Shown: piece after piece, positions 1 to 9,469 of the stretch | How positions within the stretch are numbered: position 1 is the stretch's first letter | How the letters are laid out: every line of letters begins with the position of its first letter | Assembly (NCBI RefSeq): GCF_013371465.1 | Contig: NZ_JABWDU010000007.1 | Span: 124,001-188,000 of the forward strand | Reading direction: 5' to 3' | From: Ensifer oleiphilus | GTDB taxonomy: Bacteria; Pseudomonadota; Alphaproteobacteria; Rhizobiales; Rhizobiaceae | Length of the DNA stretch: 64,000 nucleotides | Program-made: the position numbers and the translations under genes | Notes under the pieces: model-generated | Told to the model about the DNA's origin: nothing | The model's database searches: none | The model's input: the letters and a program-made list of their open reading frames with translations, nothing else

Positions 1-118
1 TCGGGCCGATCAGTGCATGGATCTGTCCCGGCCGAAGCTCGAGACTGACCCCATCGGTCGCCTTCAGGGCGCCGAAGGATTTTCTGAGATCGTGGATTTC
101 GAGGACTGGCTCAGACAT
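1..118 (-). CDS. livG: Branched-chain-type ABC transporter ATPase (LivG-like), 5' end only
   Basis: The first 39 codons of an ABC ATPase run off the left edge of the window. The visible residues start MSEPVLEIHDLRKSFGALKA, the usual opening of LivG-type subunits, and the last ones (HALIGP) lead straight into the Walker A loop. Its ATG overlaps the livM stop by 8 bp, so the two are translationally coupled. It should supply ATP-driven energy for the permease pair encoded just upstream in the operon. The catalytic motifs lie outside the window, so LivG rather than another ATPase of the family is inferred from gene order. Confidence 0.85.
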   Translation of the reverse strand, partial: MSEPVLEIHDLRKSFGALKATDGVSLELRPGQIHALIGP

Positions 119-1088
119 GACGCGGCTTTCCGCAGAGCAGGCCGAGCAATCCGCCGCGCGCAAAGAGCACGATGCCGAGCAGGATGAGGCCAAGGAAGAA
201 TTGCCAACGCTCGGTGATGCCGCCGAGCACGTATTCGAAGAACACGAAGATCATGGCGCCGGCGACCGGCCCGAACAGCCGACCCTTGCCGCCGAGGATG
301 ATGAGCACGATCAGTTCGCCCGACATGTGCCAGGACAGCATCGACGGGCCGACGAAGCGATTGAGGTCGGCATAGAGCGCGCCGGCAAAGCCGGTGATCA
401 TGGCGGAGGCGGCGAAGGCGACGAGGCGAATACTGAAGGGCGCGATGCCAACGGCGGCAAGGCGCGTTCCGTTCTGCCGCGCCGCCTGCAATGCGCTGCC
501 GAAGCGTGAGCCCTCGATTATGCGAAACAGAAGAAGCGCGCCCATGAGGGCCGCGTAGCAGATGAGGAAATAGGGCAGGGGCTTGGCGGTGTTGACACCG
601 GGAAAGGCGTTGCGCATCGACAGCGACAGGCCGTCCTCGCCACCATAGGCAGGCCAGGAGATGGCGAAGTAGTAGATCATCTGCGCGAAGGCGAGCGTGA
701 TCATGATGAAATAGACACCTGACGTGCGCAGGCTGATCGCTCCGATCGGCAGTGCGACGAGGCCGGCGACCGCCACCGCCGTCATCCAGATGAGCGGCAT
801 CGAAGTCGTGCCGGGAATATCGGCAAACAGCGGTTCGGCATTGAAGGCGTGGGTCGCCAGAATGCCGGCGACATAGCCGCCGAGGCCGAAGAAGGCAGCG
901 TGTCCGAAGGACAGGAGCCCGCCAAGCCCGAGTGCCAAATTGAGGCCGACGGCGGCGAGCGCGAGCACGACGACACGGGTCGCAAGCGTCACGTAAAAGG
1001 GTTCGCCCATGCCGGCGGCGACAAGCGGCGCGCCGAGAAGCAGAAGGGCGAGGAGGAGATTGACCGTGGTCTCGCGGCTCATGGGCAT
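111..1088 (-). CDS. livM: Branched-chain-type ABC transporter permease LivM
   Basis: This is a polytopic inner-membrane permease of about 325 residues from the HAAT (LivM) family. It contains the characteristic LGLGGLLSFGHAAFFGLGGY loop near its N-terminus and the EAA-like segment around SRFGSALQAARQNGTRLAAVGI. I start it at the ATG one base after the livH stop; the longer frame would overlap livH and has no better ribosome site. With LivH, the ATPase and the periplasmic binding protein it should import an amino acid or an aromatic acid. Because tryptophan dioxygenase and an anthranilate-type CoA ligase lie in the same operon, the likely cargo is tryptophan, kynurenine or anthranilate; that is inference. 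Confidence 0.88.
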   Translation of the reverse strand: MPMSRETTVNLLLALLLLGAPLVAAGMGEPFYVTLATRVVVLALAAVGLNLALGLGGLLSFGHAAFFGLGGYVAGILATHAFNAEPLFADIPGTTSMPLIWMTAVAVAGLVALPIGAISLRTSGVYFIMITLAFAQMIYYFAISWPAYGGEDGLSLSMRNAFPGVNTAKPLPYFLICYAALMGALLLFRIIEGSRFGSALQAARQNGTRLAAVGIAPFSIRLVAFAASAMITGFAGALYADLNRFVGPSMLSWHMSGELIVLIILGGKGRLFGPVAGAMIFVFFEYVLGGITERWQFFLGLILLGIVLFARGGLLGLLCGKPRHV

Positions 1089-1089
1089 C

Positions 1090-2010
1090 TCACGAATGCG
1101 CCGAAAACAGGCCGCTCGGCCGGAAGGCAAGGATGAGGGCCATCACGACATAGATCAGCATCGAGGCGAGTGCCGCACCGATGGTGGTCGCCTGCGACGC
1201 GGGCATGGTCAATGCGAGCAGGGATGGAAGCAGGAAGCGCCCCATGGTGTCGACGACGCCGACAATGACCGCGCCGACGAGGGCGCCCTTTATGGAGCCG
1301 ATGCCTCCGATGACGATGACGACGAAGGCGAGGATGAGAACCGGCTCGCCCATCCCGACCTGAACCGACTGCAGGGCGCCGACCAGAGCGCCGGCAAGGC
1401 CCGCTAGTGCTGCGCCGAGCGCAAAGACGACCGTATAAAGCGTGCCTATGTCGACACCGAGCGCCCCGATCATTTCGCGATCGGACTCACCGGCGCGAAT
1501 GCGCATGCCGAGTCGGGTCCTGGAAATCAACAGATAGAGGCCTGCGGCCACGACGACACCGACGCCGATGATCGCCAGCCGATAGAGCTGGTATTGGCCG
1601 CCGCCCGGCAAGGCCACCGCGCCTTGAAGTTGGGGCGGTATGTCGAGATAGAGCGGGAAAGAGCCGAAGAGCCAGCGTGCGCCTTCAGAAAGGATGAGGA
1701 TCAGCGCGAAGGTTGCGAGGACCTGGTCGAGATGGTCGCGGTCGTAGAGTCTGCGAATGACGGCAACCTCGATGATCGCTCCGACGCCGGCGGCAGCCGC
1801 CAGGCTGGCGATCAGCCCGATCCAGAACGAGCCGGTCGCGGCAGCGACCGTGGCGCAGGCAAAGGCGCCGATCATGTAGAGCGAGCCATGGGCGAGATTG
1901 ATCAGGCCCATGACGCCGAAGATCAGCGTCAGGCCCGCGGCCATCAGAAACAGCATGACGCCGAGCTGAAGCCCGTTGAGCAGTTGTTCGATCAGGAGTG
2001 TTGTGAACAA
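1090..2010 (-). CDS. livH: Branched-chain-type ABC transporter permease LivH
   Basis: This is a 306-residue hydrophobic permease of the LivH family. The GVMGLINLAHGSLYMIGAFA stretch near residue 35 is the family hallmark, and GIGSIKGALVGAVIVG towards the C-terminus matches the conserved second repeat. The frame begins with a TTG codon at 2010-2008; no ATG in this frame would leave the conserved N-terminus intact. It is followed after one base by livM and preceded by the binding-protein gene with a gap of about 95 bp, in which I see no strong terminator. Confidence 0.87.
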   Translation of the reverse strand: MFTTLLIEQLLNGLQLGVMLFLMAAGLTLIFGVMGLINLAHGSLYMIGAFACATVAAATGSFWIGLIASLAAAAGVGAIIEVAVIRRLYDRDHLDQVLATFALILILSEGARWLFGSFPLYLDIPPQLQGAVALPGGGQYQLYRLAIIGVGVVVAAGLYLLISRTRLGMRIRAGESDREMIGALGVDIGTLYTVVFALGAALAGLAGALVGALQSVQVGMGEPVLILAFVVIVIGGIGSIKGALVGAVIVGVVDTMGRFLLPSLLALTMPASQATTIGAALASMLIYVVMALILAFRPSGLFSAHS

Positions 2011-2104
2011 GAGGACGGTCCAAGCTTCATGTCGGGATGGCGAGGCCTATCGACCGGATGCCGGCTTTCAAACCGAGCACCCGGCAGACAAAAGGCACGC
2101 GCGG

Positions 2105-3244
2105 TTACATCGCGCACTTCTCGGCGTAGGCGTCCTTGTGATGCTCGAAGGCGGTCGCGATGATCTTGTTGGTCAGCACGCCATCATCTTCTTTCACCAC
2201 CTCGCGGATATAGACATTCTGGATCGGGTGGTTGTTGTTGTTGAAGGCGAACTCGCCGCGAACGGACTTGAAGTCCGCCGCCTTGAGGGCCGCGCGGAAA
2301 GCGTCCTTGTCCTTGACATCAGCCTTCGACAGGGCAGCCAGGATCAGGTTTGCCGTATCCCAGCTCTGTGCTGCATAGATCGACGGCAGGCGCTTGTACT
2401 CGGCCTTGAAAGCGTCGACGAACTTCTTGTTGGCCTCGTTGTCGAGATCCTTGGACCAGGTCGCGGAGTTCTTGACGCCGATCGCCGCATCGCCGATCGC
2501 CGGTAGAACGTCCTGGCTGAAGGAGAAACCGGGGCCTGTGACCGGAATGCCGACGCCCGACTGGGCATATTGCTTCATGAAGGCGATGCCCATGCCGCCG
2601 GGCAGGAAGAAATAGACGCTATCGGCACCCGACGCGCGGATCTGGGCGATTTCGGCGGCATAGTCGGTCTGGCCGACCTGCGTGTAGATCTCGCCGGCCA
2701 GCGCGCCCTTGTAGTAGCGCTTGAAGCCGGTCAGCGCATCTTTTCCGGCCGGATAGTTCGGCGCGAGGATAAAGGCGTTCTTGTAGTCCTTGTTGGCGTA
2801 TTGCCCCATCGCCTCGTGGAAATTGTCGTTCTGATAGGCGACGTTGAAATAGTTTGGGTTGCAGTTCGCGCCCGCAAGCGCCGAAGGTCCGGCATTGGGC
2901 GAAAGATAGATCACGTCCTGCGCGACCGTGTTCGGAACGACAGCCATGGCGAGGTTCGACCAGATGATCCCGGTCATCAGGTCGACCTTGTCGCCCTGGA
3001 TCATCTTCTCGGCGATCTGCACCGCAAGTTCCGGCTTCTGGGCGTCGTCCTCGATCACCAGCTCCACGTCCTTGTTGCCCGATTGCTTCATCGCCAGCGT
3101 GAAGGCGTCGCGCATGTCGATGCCGAGACCGGCGCCGCCGCCCGAAAGCGTGGTGATGACGCCGATTTTGACCGGCTCGGCGTAGGCAAGGCTCGATGTT
3201 GCAAGCGAAAGGCCAAAAACGCTCGCTGCCAGAATGCGGTTCAT
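2105..3244 (-). CDS. Periplasmic substrate-binding protein of the branched-chain-type ABC transporter
   Basis: This 379-residue protein has a clear Sec signal peptide (MNRILAASVFGLSL...SLAYA) followed by a type 1 periplasmic-binding fold: KIGVITTLSGGGAGLGIDM at the mature N-terminus and KNAFILAPNYPAGKDALTGF in the second lobe. It belongs to the LivK/Peripla_BP_6 group and would deliver substrate to LivH/LivM. The start is fixed by an AAGGAGG ribosome site six bases upstream of the ATG; an upstream in-frame ATG lacks one. Only 40 bp separate it from kynA, so it is probably co-transcribed with the tryptophan catabolic genes. Confidence 0.9.
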   Translation of the reverse strand: MNRILAASVFGLSLATSSLAYAEPVKIGVITTLSGGGAGLGIDMRDAFTLAMKQSGNKDVELVIEDDAQKPELAVQIAEKMIQGDKVDLMTGIIWSNLAMAVVPNTVAQDVIYLSPNAGPSALAGANCNPNYFNVAYQNDNFHEAMGQYANKDYKNAFILAPNYPAGKDALTGFKRYYKGALAGEIYTQVGQTDYAAEIAQIRASGADSVYFFLPGGMGIAFMKQYAQSGVGIPVTGPGFSFSQDVLPAIGDAAIGVKNSATWSKDLDNEANKKFVDAFKAEYKRLPSIYAAQSWDTANLILAALSKADVKDKDAFRAALKAADFKSVRGEFAFNNNNHPIQNVYIREVVKEDDGVLTNKIIATAFEHHKDAYAEKCAM

Positions 3245-3284
3245 GCTTTTCCTCCTTGTAGATTCCCTTTTAGATTGTGTTCTA

Positions 3285-4121
3285 TCAGAGACCGGTGCGC
3301 ACATGCCAGAGCTCGGGGAAGAGTTCGACTTCGAGCATCTTTCTAAGATAGGACGCGCCGGATGTCCCCCCGGTTCCGCGTTTCATGCCGATGATGCGCT
3401 CGACCGTGGTCACATGGTTGAAACGCCAACGGCGGAAATAGTCTTCAAAATCAACAAGCTTCTCGGCCAGCTCATAGAGCATCCAGTAGCGCTCCGGATC
3501 GCGGTAGACGATTTGCCAGGCCGCAAAGACCTTGTCGCTATCAGCGCGCGTCTCGCTCCAATCGGTCCTGTTCGCTTCCTCTCCGACGTCAAACCCCTTG
3601 CGGGACAAGAGCCGGATCGCCTCGTCATAGAGCGATGGTGCGGCAAGGATCGTCTTCAGCTTCTCCATTATGTCAGGTCGATGAGCGTGCGGGCCGAGCA
3701 TGGCGACGTTGCGATTGCCGGCGAGAAACTCGATTGCCCGGTATTGCCACGACTGGAAGCCCGAGGATTGCCCGAGGGATTCGCGGAATTGCGTGTATTC
3801 GCTGGGGGTCATCGTGCGGAGCACGTCCCAGGCGCTGTTCAACTGTTCGAAGATGCGGGCAACGCGCGTCAGCATCTTGAAGGCCGGCTCCAGCCGGTCT
3901 TGCCGGATCGAGCGGACAGCCGCATTGATCTCGTGCAACGCGAGCTTCATCCAAAGCTCCGACGTCTGGTGCTGGATGATGAACAGCATCTCGTCATGCG
4001 CCTTCGACAGCGGCTCCTGTGCGTCGAGGACTTTTTCCAGCATCAGGTAGTCGCTGTAGGACATGCGTCCCTTGAACGACATCTGGGCGCCTTCTTTCGA
4101 AGGGTCGTATGAATTGCTCAT
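3285..4121 (-). CDS. kynA: Tryptophan 2,3-dioxygenase
   Basis: This 278-residue protein is a full-length bacterial tryptophan 2,3-dioxygenase, the haem enzyme that opens the indole ring to give N-formylkynurenine. Family motifs are easy to see: [19 protein letters not shown] (substrate pocket histidine and arginine region), [17 protein letters not shown], and the C-terminal [20 protein letters not shown] whose His ligates haem, followed by TGGTSG. A GGAG ribosome site precedes the ATG, four bases after the CoA-ligase stop. It sits between an anthranilate-type CoA ligase and an amino-acid-type transporter, with a formamidase-like hydrolase divergent to the operon. Confidence 0.96.
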   Translation of the reverse strand: MSNSYDPSKEGAQMSFKGRMSYSDYLMLEKVLDAQEPLSKAHDEMLFIIQHQTSELWMKLALHEINAAVRSIRQDRLEPAFKMLTRVARIFEQLNSAWDVLRTMTPSEYTQFRESLGQSSGFQSWQYRAIEFLAGNRNVAMLGPHAHRPDIMEKLKTILAAPSLYDEAIRLLSRKGFDVGEEANRTDWSETRADSDKVFAAWQIVYRDPERYWMLYELAEKLVDFEDYFRRWRFNHVTTVERIIGMKRGTGGTSGASYLRKMLEVELFPELWHVRTGL

Positions 4122-4124
4122 GTT

Positions 4125-5744
4125 TTAGGTCTCCGACCGCAATCGGAACCGCTGGATCTTGCCCGTAGCTGTTTTCGGCAAGCTTTCCAGGAATTTGACC
4201 GATCGGGGATACTTGTAGGGCGCAATTGTCGCCTTCACGTGGTCCTGCAGGCATTTGATCATCGCGTCATTTGCCGATACCCCAGCAGAAAGCACGACAT
4301 AAGCCTCGACGATCTGGCCACGCTCGGCGTCGGGCGCACCGACGACAGCGCATTCGGCGACTGCGGGATGAGAGATCAAGGCCGCTTCGACCTCCGGGCC
4401 GGCGATGTTGTAGCCGGCGGTGATGATCATGTCGTCTGAGCGGGCGGCGAAATGGAAGAAGCCGTCTTCGTCCTGGTAGAAGGCGTCACCCGTCAGGTTC
4501 CAGCCGTCGCGGACATAGTCGCGCTGGCGGGCGTCCGACATGTAGCGGCAGCCGGTTGGGCCGCGCACGGCAAGCCTGCCAATCGTGCCACGGGGAACCT
4601 CGCGCATTTCGTCGTCGACGATCCGCGCTTCGTAACCACCGACGGGCTTGCCTGTCGAGGCGGCCTTGCGATCCTCGAAACGGTTGGAAATGAAGATGTG
4701 CAACATTTCGGTCGCGCCGATCCCGTCGAGGATCGGCTTGCCCGTCTTTGCCGTCCATTCATCGAAGACGGGGCCGGGCAGCGTTTCACCGGCCGAGATC
4801 GCGACCCGCAGGGATGAAAGATCGGCGCCATTGTCCATCGCCTTCATCATGGCACGATAGGCGGTTGGCGCGGTGAACGAGATCGTAGCCCTGTATTTCT
4901 CGATGATCTCCACCATGTTGGCCGGAGTCGCGTGCTCGAGCAGCGTTGCCGCCGCCCCGAAACGCAAGGGGAAGATGGCAAGGCCACCGAGACCGAAGGT
5001 GAAGGCGAGCGGCGGCGAGCCGACGAAGACGTCGTCGGGCGTGACCTCCAGAACCTCTTTGCCATAGCCGTCGGCGATCATCATCAGGTCGCGGTGGAAA
5101 TGCATCGTCGCCTTCGGGATCCCGGTCGTTCCGGAGGTGAAGCCGAGCAGCGCCACGTCATCCCGGCCCGTGTTGACGGCCTCGAAGACGACCGGCTTGT
5201 CGAGCGCGACCCGGTCGAGTTCGGCATCGTGGTTGGCGGTGCCGTCGAAGCCAATGACCTGCTTTAGGTAACGGCTGTCTTTCGCGCAGGCGATCATGTC
5301 GTCCATCAGACGCGTGTCGCATAGCGCCAGACTGACCTCTGCCTTGTCGACGATCTTCGTCAATTCGCCGGCCCTGAGCATCGGCATGGTGTTGACGACG
5401 ACGGCGCCGGCCTTGGTGGCAGCCAGCCAGCAGGCGACCATGGCCGGATTGTTGGCGGACCGGATCAGCACGCGATTGCCGGGCCTGACGCCGTAGTTCT
5501 CGACCAGCGCATGCGCCAGCCGGTTCGTCCAGTCTGACAATTCCTTGTAGGTCCGGCGGCGCCCGTTGCCGATCAGCGCGGTATGGTCGCCAAAACCCCT
5601 TGCAACGACGGCGTCCGTCAGTTCGACGGCAGCGTTGAGATGATCCGGATATTCGAATCCTTCGAGAAGGAATTCCGGCCACTCTTCCGATGGTGGCAGA
5701 TGATCGCGTGTGAACGTATCGACGTGCGAGGTCGGTCCAAGCAT
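4125..5744 (-). CDS. Aryl-CoA ligase, probably 2-aminobenzoate (anthranilate)-CoA ligase
   Basis: This is an ANL-superfamily adenylate-forming ligase of about 539 residues. The P-loop LLGFTSGTTGIPKATMHFHR, the GIGATEMLHIFISN motif, the hinge region NLTGDAFYQDEDGFFHFAAR and the C-terminal catalytic lysine motif LPKTATGKIQRFRLR are all present. The N-terminal DTFTRDHLPPSEEWPE block is typical of benzoate- and 2-aminobenzoate-CoA ligases. Beside tryptophan dioxygenase, anthranilate is the most sensible substrate. I prefer the ATG at 5744, with AAGGGA upstream, over the one at 5789. It is the first gene of the operon and would commit anthranilate to CoA-thioester catabolism; substrate identity is inference. 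Confidence 0.85.
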   Translation of the reverse strand: MLGPTSHVDTFTRDHLPPSEEWPEFLLEGFEYPDHLNAAVELTDAVVARGFGDHTALIGNGRRRTYKELSDWTNRLAHALVENYGVRPGNRVLIRSANNPAMVACWLAATKAGAVVVNTMPMLRAGELTKIVDKAEVSLALCDTRLMDDMIACAKDSRYLKQVIGFDGTANHDAELDRVALDKPVVFEAVNTGRDDVALLGFTSGTTGIPKATMHFHRDLMMIADGYGKEVLEVTPDDVFVGSPPLAFTFGLGGLAIFPLRFGAAATLLEHATPANMVEIIEKYRATISFTAPTAYRAMMKAMDNGADLSSLRVAISAGETLPGPVFDEWTAKTGKPILDGIGATEMLHIFISNRFEDRKAASTGKPVGGYEARIVDDEMREVPRGTIGRLAVRGPTGCRYMSDARQRDYVRDGWNLTGDAFYQDEDGFFHFAARSDDMIITAGYNIAGPEVEAALISHPAVAECAVVGAPDAERGQIVEAYVVLSAGVSANDAMIKCLQDHVKATIAPYKYPRSVKFLESLPKTATGKIQRFRLRSET

Positions 5745-6059
5745 GTGGCGGCTGTTCCCTTGTTCAGTTCCTGCCTGTTGCTCAGGCATTTTTCAAAGCC
5801 GGCTTAAAGTTCGTGCGGTCGTGCGAACAGGGCGCAAGCATCGCCGCATCGTTGCCGATGGGCCGCGCCGCCGCTGCGACGGTTCCAATTGTTCGTGATG
5901 GGCACAGCGAGACCTCCACTTCTCGGCTGAACATGGGGCAGCATCGCACCAGTCTAAAATTATTTCAAGCCTAAAGTTTTTTCGAATCTCGCCATTGCGT
6001 TTGTTGATGAGGCGGGTGATTTCTATGCTCGGGGAGACATGAACGGGAGGATTTTGTCG

Positions 6060-6890
6060 ATGTTGGAGCATTACGTTTCGGACTGGAACGATGCCTACGC
6101 CAACGGTGCGAACATCGCACGCGGCGACCGGTGGCCGGACGCGTGGGTTGGGCCGTCCGAGGCATTCCGCAACGCGCGCTCGGCGTCGGGACTTGCGAAA
6201 CTTGACCTTGCCTATGGCGAGCGCCCCAGGAACCGCATGGACCTGTTCTTCCCCGATGGCCCGACCAAGGGTTTGGTCGTCTTCGTGCACGGAGGGTTCT
6301 GGTTGCAGCTCGACAAGAGCTTTTGGTCGCATCTGGCCAGCGGTACCATCGCCAGCGGTTATGCCGTTGCCATGCCGTCCTATACACTCTGCCCGGAGAT
6401 CCGAATTGGGGGGATCGTCGAGGAGATAGCCGCGGCAGTCTGCGAGGCTTCGATATTCGTCGAGGGTCCGTTGATGCTGGCCGGTCACTCGGCAGGCGGC
6501 CATCTTGTCAGCCGGATGATCACGGCAACTGCTCCGCTCTCGCCGCACACCCAGGGGCGGATCCGCAACGTCGTCTCGATCTCCGGCGTTCATGACCTGC
6601 GCCCGATCATGTCGACGGCAATGAACGAGAGGCTGGCGATCGACGAGGCCGAGGCGCTTTCGCAGAGCCCGGCATTGCTGCGACCCATGCCCAATGCCCG
6701 CATCACTTGCTGGGTCGGTGGCGGCGAGCGCTCGGAATTCCTTCGCCAGAACGCGTTGCTTGCCAATATCTGGACGGGACTGGGCGCAACAACGGCGAGC
6801 GTCGTGGAGCCCGACAGGCATCACTTCAACGTCATCGATGGCCTTGCCGACGCCAGACATCCGATGACTCGGGCTCTGCTTTCGGCGTGA
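6060..6890 (+). CDS. Alpha/beta hydrolase, kynurenine formamidase-like
   Basis: This 276-residue alpha/beta hydrolase has the oxyanion motif HGGFW at residues 77-81, as in eukaryotic-type kynurenine formamidases (HGGYW), the nucleophile elbow GHSAGG near residue 142, and a C-terminal RHHFNVI supplying the catalytic histidine. It would hydrolyse N-formylkynurenine to kynurenine, the step after KynA. I start it at the second ATG because GGGAGG lies nine bases before it. It is transcribed divergently from the ligase/kynA operon. The bacterial KynB cyclase-type formamidase is unrelated, so I give no gene symbol. An esterase of another specificity remains possible. Confidence 0.75.
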   Translation: MLEHYVSDWNDAYANGANIARGDRWPDAWVGPSEAFRNARSASGLAKLDLAYGERPRNRMDLFFPDGPTKGLVVFVHGGFWLQLDKSFWSHLASGTIASGYAVAMPSYTLCPEIRIGGIVEEIAAAVCEASIFVEGPLMLAGHSAGGHLVSRMITATAPLSPHTQGRIRNVVSISGVHDLRPIMSTAMNERLAIDEAEALSQSPALLRPMPNARITCWVGGGERSEFLRQNALLANIWTGLGATTASVVEPDRHHFNVIDGLADARHPMTRALLSA

Positions 6891-7373
6891 AAAGCCGTGA
6901 ACGTTGCCTAAAGAGCCAACTCCGACGCCCGGCAAACCGGGCATAGAGGTCACGATGCGGCAAAAGGGTCGATTGGCATCCCAGGGAAAGGGCCCGAAAC
7001 GCTGGAACGCGGTTGTGGGCCGAACAGTTCTCGGTCCTCGTCGTTCTTCTCCGCGAGGCTGTTCTGACCACTGATACCCATCCTACGCGGGTGGGTGGGC
7101 CGCGTCGTTTCCACTTCTGTCCGGCCGAGGGAAATGGGATCGGATTCGTTCCTCAAGACAACCGATCTCGCAAACGTCGGTCGGTCCTCTCAAGGCGAGG
7201 GGACGATAGTCGCATAGTTTCTCGCACTCAGCGGAACGTCTGTATCGATGGTTTCCTGCCGCCATCTCACCGTGCAAAGCAAACAGGCGCACTGGATGCG
7301 AATTATCTGAACAATTCCGGGCGCGGACACTCAACCATCCCTTCGCCAACTTTGACCCATTCTGTGCGATGAC
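6891..7373. other. Gene-free interval between formamidase and SARP-type regulator
   Basis: About 480 bp lie between two convergent genes. A short perfect stem (GCCCGG-CAAA-CCGGGC, 6927-6942) follows the formamidase by some 37 bp and could aid termination, but no T-run follows. I see no convincing protein in any frame: the short open frames lack ribosome sites and recognisable motifs. Confidence 0.5.
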
Positions 7374-9389
7374 TCAGGTCGCCAATCCGATCAAGACCGC
7401 CGCTTCGCGATATCGGGCGATGACGTCGGGCGTGAAATGGAACGCGTCGAGGAAGTTATCCGTTCGGTAATCCGGGTTCTGGAGACGGATGCGGGCAGCA
7501 TAGTTGCGAGCTTCACCGATACGCCCGGATAATGCGAGACAATGGGCGGCAATCGCCAGGATGTGGACATGCGCATTCGGGCGGGCCGCCGCCTTGACGG
7601 CCCATTCTGCGGCTTCCTCGAAGGCGTCCAGGCGGATGAGTGCGATTGCCCGGGTGCCGAGCATGCCGAAAAGCAGGGGATCGTAGGGGCTCAAGAGCCG
7701 CGAATGATCGGATGCGGCGATCGCAGCTTGGGGGTCTCCGGACTGCGAGTGTACGAAGGCGAGCGCATAGTGACCGAGGGCAAAGTTGGGGCTCAGATGG
7801 ATGGAGTGCTCCAATTCGCGCACCGCCTGGTCGTGGTCGCCCGTCAGCCATAGGGCGCGGCCCATCGACCAATGCGCAGCGGGATTCTGGTCGTCGACCA
7901 ACAGGCTCTGCCCGGCCGCCTTCAGCGCCTCCTTAGCCTCGGCATCGCGGTCGCCCCAGCGCTGGAATGCCCTTTGCCAGTGGGTGAAGGAGAGCCCCGC
8001 GTGCGCCCGCGAGAATGTCGGATCAAGGCGGGTCGACAGGCGGAAGAATTCGGTCGCACGCGCGTTTTCCTCGGCCGTGAAGCGAAACATGTGCCAGAGG
8101 CCGCGGTGATATGCCTCCCAGGCGTCGAGCGAATCGGGATGCTTCAGGATGGCTCGGTTGCGCTCCTCGTTCTCGATTTCGGCGGCGATCGACTGGACGA
8201 TGCTGTTACCGACCTCTTCGAGGAGCGTGAAGCGCTCGGCGGAGCGGGCCTCGAACCGTTCCGTCCAGACGATATGAGCGGTCGCCGCCTCGGCGACTTC
8301 AACGGTCACTCCGACGAGGTGGTCATGCTGCTCCAGGAAGCCGGTCGCGATATAGTCGACGCCGAGCCGGCGGCCGATTTCCTGCAACTCCAGCCCCTCG
8401 CCGGCGATCGCAAACACGGAGCCACGGGCAATGACGAAGAGGCTGCGCAAGCGTGCCAGTTTGCTGATGACGTCATGCGTTATCGCGCCCCCGAGACCGT
8501 GTCGCTCCGCCGGCTCTGCAGCAAGTTCGCAGAACGGCATAACAGCGATGGAGGCGCGGCGCGCGGCCGTCACTTGGACCGGCTTGGCAAGTGCCCCAAC
8601 GCCTTCAGAAACGATCGTAACGGCCGGTTGCCGGGCTAAGCGCCTGAGGTGCTCCCATGCCTCACGGATCGGCGCAAAATCCTCGCCCTCGTCGGCAAAG
8701 AGGCGCGCCGCGGCCTCAAGATGTCGGTTGCAGGCATCGGTCATCCGCTTTTGGCACAGCTCCTCCAGGAAACGAACATTCGCCTCTGCGTCGAGTGGCG
8801 CGAAGTGGAGCCATTGCCGGGCCGCCGGCAAGCCATCCTCGCCGCCGACGGGTGTCTTCTTGACTATTTCCGCTGCGGCCTCCAGCCCATAAAGACGAAA
8901 TTCGCTCCTGCGCGATGTCAGCCAGTGGTTGAACGCGGGGCAACTGTCGATGTCGGCTCCTTCGAGGAGATCGACGCTGCATCGCTCGGCGATCGTTCGC
9001 AACGCCGCGAGATCGAGGTTTTCAACGCCACGGCGCCTTTTCTCCATGAGATGTCGCGCGTCAACGTCACAGCCATCCAGGTCGAGCGAAATCCGGTCAT
9101 CGGCGGCGATCACGCGCCTGCGGCCGTCCGTGTCCATGAGCAAGCGGAGCTTGCTCAGGCTCCAGCGCAATTCACCGCGCGGGTCATTCGGGAGTTCCCA
9201 GAGTAGATCACAGAGCCGCTCGCGCGGAACGGAACCGGGCGCGAGTGCCAGATAGGCGAGCAGCGCGCGGACCTTGCGCGACGGCGGCAAGGTCACGGCC
9301 ACGCCGTGGCGCATGAGCGTCATCGGTCCGAGGAGCCGTAGTTCCAGCTCCTGCGCCGAAAAAACCACGCTTGGACCATCCGTTTCCAT
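7374..9389 (-). CDS. SARP/BTAD-type winged-helix regulator with TolB-like and TPR domains
   Basis: This protein of about 671 residues has three parts. The N-terminal ~100 residues (LRLLGPMTLMRHG, then RKVRALLAYLALAPG and ELRWSLSKLRLLM) match the OmpR-like winged helix of SARP regulators, followed by a bacterial transcriptional-activator helical region. The middle (ASIAVMPFCELAAEP, VDYIATGFLEQ) resembles the TolB-like domain found in adenylate-cyclase-like rhizobial regulators. The C-terminal third contains TPR helices (AHWSMGRALWLTGDHDQAVR, AHCLALSGRIGEARNYAARI). GGGAG precedes the ATG chosen here; the frame also extends to a GTG at 9413. It diverges from the cysteine-synthase-like gene and probably regulates it. 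The inducer is unknown. Confidence 0.8.
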   Translation of the reverse strand: METDGPSVVFSAQELELRLLGPMTLMRHGVAVTLPPSRKVRALLAYLALAPGSVPRERLCDLLWELPNDPRGELRWSLSKLRLLMDTDGRRRVIAADDRISLDLDGCDVDARHLMEKRRRGVENLDLAALRTIAERCSVDLLEGADIDSCPAFNHWLTSRRSEFRLYGLEAAAEIVKKTPVGGEDGLPAARQWLHFAPLDAEANVRFLEELCQKRMTDACNRHLEAAARLFADEGEDFAPIREAWEHLRRLARQPAVTIVSEGVGALAKPVQVTAARRASIAVMPFCELAAEPAERHGLGGAITHDVISKLARLRSLFVIARGSVFAIAGEGLELQEIGRRLGVDYIATGFLEQHDHLVGVTVEVAEAATAHIVWTERFEARSAERFTLLEEVGNSIVQSIAAEIENEERNRAILKHPDSLDAWEAYHRGLWHMFRFTAEENARATEFFRLSTRLDPTFSRAHAGLSFTHWQRAFQRWGDRDAEAKEALKAAGQSLLVDDQNPAAHWSMGRALWLTGDHDQAVRELEHSIHLSPNFALGHYALAFVHSQSGDPQAAIAASDHSRLLSPYDPLLFGMLGTRAIALIRLDAFEEAAEWAVKAAARPNAHVHILAIAAHCLALSGRIGEARNYAARIRLQNPDYRTDNFLDAFHFTPDVIARYREAAVLIGLAT

Positions 9390-9469
9390 GCGCACTCCCA
9401 CGCGAGCTCCCACGCGGGCACTTTAGCATCCATGGCGCAACCAAGCATCCGGAAGTGTGAGAGGTTTCC

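Noticed and set aside
6927-6942. Rho-independent terminator GCCCGG-CAAA-CCGGGC
   Set aside because: The stem is good but no T-run follows on either strand, so I mention it only as a stem in the interval.
5793-6953. Minus-strand open frame of 386 codons opposite the formamidase-like gene
   Set aside because: It is antisense to a gene with complete hydrolase motifs, has no motif or ribosome site itself and has the Arg/Gly/His-rich composition of a GC-rich shadow frame.
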